DNA from: an uncultured Bacteroidales bacterium
Lineage (GTDB): Bacteria > Bacteroidota > Bacteroidia > Bacteroidales > Lentimicrobiaceae
Assembly: GCA_937894795.1 (NCBI GenBank)
Contig: CALCQV010000132.1
Location: 1-45,912 of the forward strand
Direction of reading: 5' to 3'
Length of the DNA: 45,912 nucleotides
In this document: positions 9,833 to 16,491 of the stretch, one piece after another
Position numbering within the stretch: position 1 is the first letter of the stretch
Layout of the letters: every line of letters begins with the position of its first letter
Notes under the pieces: generated by a model
Databases searched by the model: none
Told to the model about the DNA's origin: nothing
The model's input: only the letters and a program-made list of their open reading frames with translations
Translations under genes and position numbers: made by a program

Positions 9833-10920
9833 TCATCTATTATTTCGATATCTATAGGATACTCCATTGAGACAGGTGCAATGTGCCTATCAGCTAGTTG
9901 AACTTTATACTGATGGTATAGGAATGGTGGGTCATCGTTTTGAAATGCGTCTATGCTTATATTAAAATAATCTCTGGTAGAAGACAGCTGAAAAATTGTT
10001 AAATCTTGAATCTTGACCGATTCAATAACATATCTTGCTGCAGAACTGTAAAAATGTAATTCATCTTCACCATTTTGAACGGCCAGGCACTTAACATAAT
10101 CTGGTAAAGTTTCACTACTGCCTACTGCTTTGTATATCCAATAGTCACACAAATTATCATTTTGAATGCCATCGGGATTAATGTACTCAGGAGTTGGAGT
10201 TTTTGTATAATATGGAGAGTGGTTGTCATACCATAGCCTATAGCCATATGGAGGTGCAGGTTTAAATAAGAAATTTACATTATCAGTTATTACTTCTGGT
10301 GCACCTATACCAAATATTGGATCTTGAGGAGGTTCCCATTGGCAACTTCCTCCACCATTTGTCCACCAAAAACCAGGCTTTTCATCTTCATTTAGTATGT
10401 AAGTTGATCTACTTCCAATAGCGATAATCCCTGTAATTTCAACATCAATATAATCCCCCGTAAAATCTACACCTTTGTTGTTGACACAGAGTGCAAATAA
10501 TCTTTTTGTTGTTTCGGCAACCGCGATATGTTTTGCTCTTGTAGCTGAAATAGCGATATTATAAGCTGTCAAAGCGTCAACTAAATATACTTTATCCTCA
10601 GAGCTTAAAACCGGTATTTTAATATCTGTTTTTATCTCGCGTAATTCAACATAGCCAGGGTCTGGAAAACAATACGCATAATTAAAAGATGATTCTATAT
10701 AATTGATAGCTTCTTCAATAGGCATCTTCTCCCCACTCTTTAGAATTTTCCCTTCTTTAGCGGCTTTAGCCAGTTGAATAAAATTTTCTACTTTTTTGAC
10801 CATTTGTTCATCGTTAATTTCATTGGAGGCATCTTCCTGCTCACTAATAGGCTCCTTAATGCATGAAAGAGTTAACAGTGTCGTGCATAAAAAAATGCTT
10901 AATAAAGGTTTTAGTTTCAT
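9829..10920 (-). CDS. Lipoprotein of unknown function, first gene of the surface cassette
   Basis: 363 residues. The N-terminus is a lipoprotein signal with lipobox LTLSC (Cys20), followed by an acidic, Ser/Glu-rich tether (IKEPISEQEDASNEINDEQ). A helical segment follows (about 40-80), then a region with YCFPDPGYVEL and an Ala-rich helix LTAYNIAISATRAKHIAVAE. The second half is aromatic and proline-rich (GFWWTNGGGSCQWEPPQDP), with several Cys. I do not recognise the family. It opens the minus-strand cassette; a promoter-like element lies 21-48 bases upstream and the stop overlaps the next start by four bases. A plausible role is a periplasmic or surface-anchored accessory of the fibre/RHS proteins, but the sequence shows no activity. 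Confidence 0.75.
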   Translation of the reverse strand: MKLKPLLSIFLCTTLLTLSCIKEPISEQEDASNEINDEQMVKKVENFIQLAKAAKEGKILKSGEKMPIEEAINYIESSFNYAYCFPDPGYVELREIKTDIKIPVLSSEDKVYLVDALTAYNIAISATRAKHIAVAETTKRLFALCVNNKGVDFTGDYIDVEITGIIAIGSRSTYILNEDEKPGFWWTNGGGSCQWEPPQDPIFGIGAPEVITDNVNFLFKPAPPYGYRLWYDNHSPYYTKTPTPEYINPDGIQNDNLCDYWIYKAVGSSETLPDYVKCLAVQNGEDELHFYSSAARYVIESVKIQDLTIFQLSSTRDYFNISIDAFQNDDPPFLYHQYKVQLADRHIAPVSMEYPIDIEIIDE

Positions 10921-10940
10921 AGCTGTTTTGTTTTATGGTA

Positions 10941-10968
10941 CGAATATACAAAAAAAAGTAAAAATCAA
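10941..10968 (-). promoter_or_regulatory. Promoter-like element for the five-gene surface cassette
   Basis: On the minus strand a TTG (10968-10966) is followed after 17 bases by TATATTCG (10948-10941). This fits the Bacteroidota pattern TTG-N17..23-TAnnTTTG with one mismatch in the -7 box. It ends 20 bases before the ATG at 10920. The box is not perfect and the region is very A/T-rich, so chance is possible. Confidence 0.4.
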
Positions 10969-11526
10969 GTATTTTATGAATTATTTTTATACAATGATAT
11001 AATTATGTATCTGCCTATGTTGCATGATCGTAATTCATACGAAAATGATTAATTATATTAAATGTAGATAAGTTCTCTACTTTTTAACTGTCCAAGTTTT
11101 CGGGCATTTTACTTTACTAAAACACAGACAATAAAATATATTTTACTATTTTACTTAAAAAAATGATCTGCCAAATATTACAAAATAAAATTCCCTTTCG
11201 TTGACTAAATGAATATTCGTACGGAACTATTTATCCAGCGTACGGTATTTCAGGATAAGTGTAAGATTTTTCCAAAAATACTGCCCCCTTTTTCTTCATT
11301 TGGACATCCAAAATACTCCAATATTGCTGTTATTGGAACTTGTTTTCTTCTTGAAATAGTAATTCTTCAGGTTGAGGTGGCAATTTTTTGACCTATTCGA
11401 GCCAAATTATCTAATGAAAATCTTTCATTGAAATAGAAAAGAATTTTCGAAAACAATCAGTATAAAGTGTTTCAAATGTTGTTCAATGCCTGCGGCGGAC
11501 TCTCCTGAGCATAGCCGTAGGGTGTT

Positions 11527-11570
11527 CAACAGTTGTTCAACTGTTGTAGGGACAATTCTCGGGTTGTCCC
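11527..11570. repeat. Two adjacent perfect hairpins
   Basis: The first is CAACAGTTG-TT-CAACTGTTG (11527-11546), a 9-base perfect arm pair. The second is GGGACAA-8 nt-TTGTCCC (11549-11570), 7-base arms. They are two bases apart. The second is followed by ATTATTATTTTC rather than a clean T-tract. They may form a rightward or leftward terminator, a protein-binding palindrome, or the end of a mobile or decayed repeat; nothing decides between these. Confidence 0.55.
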
Positions 11571-11745
11571 ATTATTATTTTCAATTTTTCACATCAATTA
11601 ATAGTCTATCAAACCTTTAGACCGGTGTTAAGTGTCATTTTTAGTCTTATTGTTCCCATTTTGTTGTTTGAGGTGTCAGCCCTGGTGTAAATAAAATATC
11701 TGCATTTTTCAGTATTGATACAGTTCTTTATACTAAATTATTTTA

Positions 11746-11753
11746 TATCTTTG
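11746..11753 (+). promoter_or_regulatory. Bacteroidota -7 promoter box in the gene-poor stretch
   Basis: TATCTTTG matches TAnnTTTG exactly. It lies 22 bases before the ATG of a 31-codon ORF (11776) and about 320 bases before the DUF6266 gene. No clear -33 TTTG is present at the expected distance. Confidence 0.4.
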
Positions 11754-11775
11754 TGTTACTTATTTATCAATTGCT

Positions 11776-11871
11776 ATGGTTTACTATATTCACACTGGTA
11801 ACTGCTCAAATGTAAATGCAGTAAAAAATCTATACGAAAGAAGTCCTTCATTCGATGATGGATCGCAATAA
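11776..11871 (+). CDS. Possible 31-residue small ORF
   Basis: ATG to TAA, 31 codons, beginning MVYYIHTGNCSNVNAVKNLY and ending SPSFDDGSQ. Its only support is the exact promoter box 22 bases upstream. It has no signal or recognisable family. It could be a leader peptide, the remnant of a larger gene, or chance. Confidence 0.2.
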   Translation: MVYYIHTGNCSNVNAVKNLYERSPSFDDGSQ

Positions 11872-12075
11872 TCCTTAATTTTTTGCAAGAGTTCATACGG
11901 AGCTGTGATTCAGTTTACTCCTGTTACTGTTTTCTAACTACTCTGTATGTACTGACATAGTAGCCACCTGGTAATTTTAATATTGTAGGTACTTGGTGGA
12001 TACTAAGTGGATATTTAGTAGATAAAACTGAATCCAAAATTTTAATCCATTTCAATAACTAAAATTTATTATTCA

Positions 12076-12723
12076 ATGGCTAAAGTAGTAAACGGTCTAT
12101 TAGTGGGTAGGGTTGGCAATCTGGTCTATTATATACTTAATGGAAAGCAGTGTGTTAGAAGTTATGTAAAACCCAGAGATCCAAAAACTTCCAGGCAGGT
12201 AGCACATCGCCTGAAAATAAAGGTGTGCTCCAAATTTCTGAAATCATTCTGGAACGTTATTAAGATTGGCTATGCAGGTAATAATGTTGCTATAAGTGCT
12301 TTTAATGACGCTTTCAATTATCATTTAACTAATGCGATGGAGGAGTTTACATTACCTGAAAATAATGAAACCTCATACAGGGTGATACCTGAAAATGTCA
12401 AACTCGCTTCCGGATTGATAAATGCACCTGTTATTTACTCCTGTGAACGAAACGGATTGCAAATTGAGCTTGCCTGGAAATCTGAATTAGGGCCCATTCC
12501 CAACCGACATACTGATCAGGTTGTGGTAACAGCTTATATCCCCGAACAAAAAGCATATACCGTGTTCCATGCCGGTATCAGAAAAGAAGGCGGAGGAAAA
12601 ATTGTGATGCCTGGCAATTTCAACCAACCGGTTCATGTATGGGTGTTTTATTGGAATCCTGAAAAGAAGACTAAATCTGTTAAAGAAAAAGTCTCTGATA
12701 GTGTATATTTAGGAGTGATCTGA
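12076..12723 (+). CDS. DUF6266 family protein
   Basis: 215 residues, no signal peptide or membrane segment. The N-terminus (about 5-70) has the pattern typical of the Bacteroidota family DUF6266: VNGLLVGRVGNLVYYILNGK, then RSYVKPRDPKTSRQVAHR and a basic helix with FLKSFWNVIKIGY. The second half is beta-rich (LQIELAWKSELGP, VVVTAYIPEQKAYTVFHAG, VHVWVFYWNPEKK). These are small proteins often found in multiple copies per genome; their function is not known to me. The ATG follows a rather A/T-rich leader without a clear Shine-Dalgarno. Family call by recognition of the N-terminal pattern, fairly sure. Confidence 0.8.
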   Translation: MAKVVNGLLVGRVGNLVYYILNGKQCVRSYVKPRDPKTSRQVAHRLKIKVCSKFLKSFWNVIKIGYAGNNVAISAFNDAFNYHLTNAMEEFTLPENNETSYRVIPENVKLASGLINAPVIYSCERNGLQIELAWKSELGPIPNRHTDQVVVTAYIPEQKAYTVFHAGIRKEGGGKIVMPGNFNQPVHVWVFYWNPEKKTKSVKEKVSDSVYLGVI

Positions 12724-12886
12724 AACTCAGAACCGGGACATAACTGTATTGGATATCGCCCCTGCAGCCAACAATTTCACAATTGATCCACGGGCTCCTA
12801 ACCCCTCAACCAGGCGGGCTGAAGTGAGATTGTGCCAATCTTTTTACCTGCCACTATTCCTGCGCTTCAATTACCTTCATTAATAC

Positions 12887-12894
12887 TATCTTTG
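12887..12894 (+). promoter_or_regulatory. -7 box upstream of the DUF3784-like gene
   Basis: TATCTTTG, an exact TAnnTTTG match, ends 49 bases before the ATG at 12944. No obvious -33 element is visible. Confidence 0.45.
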
Positions 12895-12943
12895 ATGAAA
12901 TACCAAACTTAGTAAAGCAGACATCTCAATTAATTATAGAATT

Positions 12944-13285
12944 ATGGATTGTTCAGGTTTTGTTGGTCAGAATATGCTGTTACTCTTCAGCATTGTTCTT
13001 GCTGCCATTTTAATTGGTTCTGCCTATATAATTACTGAGAAAAATGCAAAATACAATCTTTCAGGCTACTGGAATTTAAAGCCTGCCGATAGGGAGAAGG
13101 TTGACCTTAAGGGATATCTTAAACACTGGAAGAAATGTATGTGGATTACCGGTGTGCTGATCCTTATTACCGGCACAATACTGAACTTCACAACCGAATC
13201 ACCTGCGGCTATTTTTCCATTGCTAGCCATAGCAATTCTAAGCTTTCCTATTCTTATAGTTTCGAGTAGAAGGTATTGGAAATGA
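12944..13285 (+). CDS. Small DUF3784-like membrane protein
   Basis: 113 residues with three hydrophobic segments: about 11-30, 68-84 and 91-106. Between the first and second lies a polar stretch with LSGYWNLKPADREKVDLKGY, resembling the GYN...ee+.k.D.k motif of DUF3784 inner-membrane proteins. The ATG at 12944 gives an odd polar start (MDCSGFVGQN). The ATG at 12974 (MLLLFSIVLAAIL) begins exactly at the first membrane helix and may be the true start. An exact -7 promoter box lies upstream. The function of the family is unknown. Confidence 0.65.
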   Translation: MDCSGFVGQNMLLLFSIVLAAILIGSAYIITEKNAKYNLSGYWNLKPADREKVDLKGYLKHWKKCMWITGVLILITGTILNFTTESPAAIFPLLAIAILSFPILIVSSRRYWK

Positions 13286-13318
13286 GATTCCGGAAATTAA
13301 TCCTATTAATTGAACCGG

Positions 13319-13999
13319 TTACCACGGATAAAGCCTGTCAGACAGATAGTATCCAATGGAGAAGCCCAAGCTGTTTCTGAATGATTTCATGTTGTTCATC
13401 ACATCATAGAGGCTGCAGTAAATTTTGTAGCGTGGGGCTATATACCATTGGTTATTGATATCAAACACGTATTCAACCGTTACTGATATTCCAATGTCAG
13501 CTTTCTTGACGAAATCATCACCCAGCGGCATCATTTCACCATAGGTCATGGCCTCATTGCTTCGTAAGTTTGCATCCACATAGGGGGTTATAAGGTATGA
13601 CCATTCTATACCCGGTTTAATGAAGAGCTCTTCTTCATAGTCGATAATTACCGGCACCAGGTTTATTCCGAGTATAAGCTTAGCTGCATCACCAATCAAA
13701 TAATCACCTCCATTTAATGCCTTTCCATACTGATGAAAGCCGCCGCTGAAATAGTCAACCATTATGCCGAAGGCGTATTGGCCGGGCAGGTACTTTTTAC
13801 CGCTAATAAAACTAAACTCAGCGTTATAAGCCTCACCTATAGAGTATTCTATTGAAGGGAAGTTATATTGAGACGACAATCCAAAGTATCGGTTAACACC
13901 CCCTGTAGCACTGAAACGTATACTCTTGTTCTGTGCTCCCAAATGTGAAGTGAAGCAGCAGAGTATTGTGACAAGAAGAAGGACTCGCAATCTGGTCAT
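13319..13999 (-). CDS. Predicted outer-membrane beta-barrel protein
   Basis: 226 residues with a clear signal peptide ending LGAQ (about residue 23). The rest alternates hydrophobic and polar residues in short strands with aromatic girdles (IRFSATGGVNRYFGLSS, YAFGIMVDYFSGGFHQYGK, DIGISVTVEYVFDINNQWYI) and ends near NSLGFSIGYYLSDRLYPW. That is the look of a small 8-10-strand outer-membrane barrel of the kind common in Bacteroidota. No specific family was recognised. It converges with the preceding plus-strand gene and diverges from the next one. Confidence 0.65.
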   Translation of the reverse strand: MTRLRVLLLVTILCCFTSHLGAQNKSIRFSATGGVNRYFGLSSQYNFPSIEYSIGEAYNAEFSFISGKKYLPGQYAFGIMVDYFSGGFHQYGKALNGGDYLIGDAAKLILGINLVPVIIDYEEELFIKPGIEWSYLITPYVDANLRSNEAMTYGEMMPLGDDFVKKADIGISVTVEYVFDINNQWYIAPRYKIYCSLYDVMNNMKSFRNSLGFSIGYYLSDRLYPW

Positions 14000-14223
14000 A
14001 TTAGCTTTTTGAATTTTTCAATATTGCTATTGGCAATAGAGCTTTAACAGTTTGGTGATTATTGCATTTCTTTTATCTGCTGTTCATTTATCACTTTTAC
14101 ACTAAAAAGTAATGTCATAACGTTGCTATATATTACTCATACGCTGATTTAACTGAATTCCATATATTTACTATCCTTTAACCGGGTTTAACAAAGTCCG
14201 TTTATTTAAACTTTACCCTTCAG

Positions 14224-14721
14224 TTGATAGAATCGTATATAAATATAAGCAAAAATAAATTCTGGCTGGTAACATTTCTTATCCTGTTATTGCCGGTATC
14301 AAAAGATACGCTCTTACTGCTCTTTGGAACACGTACAACAGCTGAAGTGGTGGGATACAGGATTGTCCATACCAAGCCATCCTATGGTGAGTCGTACTAT
14401 AAGTCAAAACCCGACTATTCCTATAAGTGCGCAGTATTTCAGTTCAGGACAAAAAATGCAATTGTTAAAATGAATGGCGCACCCTATATAAATTATGATC
14501 CGGGTGAGAAGAGGACTGTAATTTATGATGCAAAGGATCCATCAAAATGTATTATGCCAAATTTGCCATATCTCTATGGATTCAGAAGGTGTATTTTACC
14601 AATACTGCTGCTGATAGTTTGGATTGCGATATATACTTCGTTCAGGCCTCCCAAATCATTTATAAAAATAAAATTCATTGGTGAAAACAAGCCTGTAGAG
14701 TCAGATCATTTGGTGAAATGA
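14224..14721 (+). CDS. DUF3592-like membrane protein (TTG start)
   Basis: 165 residues. Two membrane helices (about 14-32 and 121-140) flank an extracytoplasmic domain that starts with TTAEVVGYRIVHTKPSYG, contains CAVFQFRTKNAIVKMNG, and has DPGEKRTVIYDAKDPSKC. The pattern of an A.V.G start, a strand-rich middle and a v.YDp.nP end is that of DUF3592. No ATG lies upstream of the first helix in this frame; the most plausible start is TTG at 14224. If TTG is not used the gene would be N-terminally broken. Function unknown. Confidence 0.65.
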   Translation: MIESYINISKNKFWLVTFLILLLPVSKDTLLLLFGTRTTAEVVGYRIVHTKPSYGESYYKSKPDYSYKCAVFQFRTKNAIVKMNGAPYINYDPGEKRTVIYDAKDPSKCIMPNLPYLYGFRRCILPILLLIVWIAIYTSFRPPKSFIKIKFIGENKPVESDHLVK

Positions 14722-14749
14722 CACTTATTAAAGCAATAATGATGTACTC

Positions 14750-16480
14750 TTAAAGCTTGATTTTCCTTGTGTATCTGCCCTCTTCTGTAAGAATGCTGAT
14801 CAGGTAGATTCCTGCAGGGTACCTGCTCACCGGGATGTTGATTTCACAATTGCTTAAACAGTCATGGAACAATCTCACACCTGATATGGTGCTCATGGTA
14901 ATGGTGGCAGAGCCTGAAATATCTGTTATCACCCTCAACATTTCACTATCCAGCTGAATATTCAATACCCGATCGTTATTCAGCGGGTTTTTGACAGCAG
15001 TTGGCAGTATGGTAAACGACTGTTCCTGAGAAAAGGGAGAGGCTGCATACGCCTGATCAATTGCCTGTAAGCCAAAGTAATAAGTACCGGGAGCAAGGCC
15101 ACGGATTATGCCGAATGTGTTGCTTCCCATGTTTCCTGTGGCAGCCATATACCTGTTACCGGTTATTGCATCGGCATTAGGGCTTACAATAGCATTGCCT
15201 CCGGGAACGGTTCCTACACGGAGGTTGTAGGTTAGCGACATCTGGGGCGATTGCAGGTCAGTTGATCTTGACCAGTTTATGATAGCATAATCCTGCCATG
15301 TATAGAGGTCAGTAATTTCAGGGGCTGTTGGAGGAGTATTGGTTTGAAAGCTTCCGTTAAGCAGATCGTTCCGGTATAAAAAGCGGGTAGGTGTCCCCGA
15401 TATTCCAGCCAAAAAAAGGTCTGAGTCGCCGTCATTGTCGTAATCACCCCATGCAGAGGCTGAGCGGTCAGCAAAAGCAAGGTTGGCCGGGAATTCAGTA
15501 TATCCGCCAATGCCATCATTAGTGTAAAGGCGGGTAAATGAGTTTCCACAGGTGGAGTTTTGTCCGGCAAGCATAACATCAGGGTCAGCATCGTTATCGT
15601 AGTCTATCCAGTCGGCGGGTTCAAGGGCAGTACCAACAAAACCAACATTGGCAAAGGAGAAGGTATTATCAGAGTTGTTGTTATAGACAAATGAGACTGC
15701 CTGGAGGTTGTAATCCTTGCCGGTAATCATGATGTCGGGGTAGCCATCCAGGTTGTGGTCGCCCCAGCGGGCTGAACCTGCTACGGCACCTTCAATCTGA
15801 ACATTGAGTGGTGTAAAAACGCCGTTATCATTGGTCATTACATAGGTCGTGATAGTTCCGTTATCGCCAACCATCAACAGGTCCTGATCACCATCATTGT
15901 CATAATCACCCCAGGCAATGGATGGCGAATTGAGCCCGGGCAGCCCTGCTTCAATCTCTGTGAATGTGCCATTACCGTTATTATGATAAAGTTTGGAGTA
16001 CCAATTGCCTGATAGAATGATATCAGCAAAACCGTCGTTATTATAATCACCAAAGGCCACATCACCATCAGCCCCGGCGGCATATAGAGTGCTGTCAGTC
16101 AACAGGAACTGCAAATTACCCAGGTTGCGATACAGATGTGTGGCATTGCCGCTGAGTCCCTGGCCGGTTATGATTACATCCTGGAAACCATCGTGATCAT
16201 AATCAGCCACCGATAGTGCGCTATTATAAAGGCCCCTGATACCTGAAGTCACTTCGCTGAAATCACCTTGGGTATTGGCAAATAATTTGGCCATAGGGTA
16301 ATAGGTATTGTCCTGGCCTGTCATTAAAAGGTCAAGGTCACCATCATTGTCGAAGTCAGCAAAAGCAGCAGCTCCCCTACCCATTCCGGGGAATGGATTG
16401 GCAACCGGTGTGAAGGGTTGTGAAAAGGCTGTTGCGTAAAGAAGGGAAGACAGTATCAGTATTAAATGGGTTCTCTTCAT
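14750..16480 (-). CDS. FG-GAP/VCBS-repeat protein with fibronectin-like domain and T9SS sorting domain
   Basis: 576 residues from the ATG at 16480; a TTG two codons earlier is a less likely start. Order: signal peptide ending AFSQ (about 20); seven FG-GAP/VCBS repeats over about 35-375, each with a calcium-binding-type core such as FADFDNDGDLDLLMTG or WGDYDNDGDQDLLMVG; a fibronectin-III-like domain (about 385-490, PPTAPEITDLYTW ... LAPGTYYFGLQA); and a type A T9SS sorting domain (about 495-576, ending EGRYTRKIKL). FG-GAP propellers usually bind ligands or other surface proteins. The start is 11 bases after the dsbD-like stop, so it is probably co-transcribed. The sixth repeat (IDYDNDADPDVML) has Ala in place of Gly. 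Confidence 0.85.
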   Translation of the reverse strand: MKRTHLILILSSLLYATAFSQPFTPVANPFPGMGRGAAAFADFDNDGDLDLLMTGQDNTYYPMAKLFANTQGDFSEVTSGIRGLYNSALSVADYDHDGFQDVIITGQGLSGNATHLYRNLGNLQFLLTDSTLYAAGADGDVAFGDYNNDGFADIILSGNWYSKLYHNNGNGTFTEIEAGLPGLNSPSIAWGDYDNDGDQDLLMVGDNGTITTYVMTNDNGVFTPLNVQIEGAVAGSARWGDHNLDGYPDIMITGKDYNLQAVSFVYNNNSDNTFSFANVGFVGTALEPADWIDYDNDADPDVMLAGQNSTCGNSFTRLYTNDGIGGYTEFPANLAFADRSASAWGDYDNDGDSDLFLAGISGTPTRFLYRNDLLNGSFQTNTPPTAPEITDLYTWQDYAIINWSRSTDLQSPQMSLTYNLRVGTVPGGNAIVSPNADAITGNRYMAATGNMGSNTFGIIRGLAPGTYYFGLQAIDQAYAASPFSQEQSFTILPTAVKNPLNNDRVLNIQLDSEMLRVITDISGSATITMSTISGVRLFHDCLSNCEINIPVSRYPAGIYLISILTEEGRYTRKIKL

Positions 16481-16491
16481 CGGCAACCTGA

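Larger units (their letters stand above)
10969..12075. other. Long stretch without a convincing gene
   Basis: About 1.1 kb between the surface cassette (leftward) and the DUF6266 gene (rightward). Open frames here are short and show no family resemblance; the longest, at 11209-11391, encodes 60 residues of unremarkable sequence. Visible structure: a CGTACGG direct repeat at about 11218 and 11239, a G/C-rich patch at about 11489-11520, two perfect hairpins (11527-11570), a canonical promoter box (11746-11753), a 31-codon ORF (11776-11871) and a 10-base inverted repeat (11908-11917 and 12025-12034). It may be a decayed gene region or a boundary of acquired DNA. Confidence 0.6.

Noticed and set aside
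11209..11391. 60-codon ORF in the gene-poor stretch.
   Set aside because: No promoter box, no ribosome site, no signal peptide and no family resemblance; the length is expected by chance.
11489..11520. G/C-rich patch considered as part of a REP-like element or CRISPR-type repeat.
   Set aside because: Only one copy is visible in the window and no regular spacing exists, so no repeat family can be claimed.
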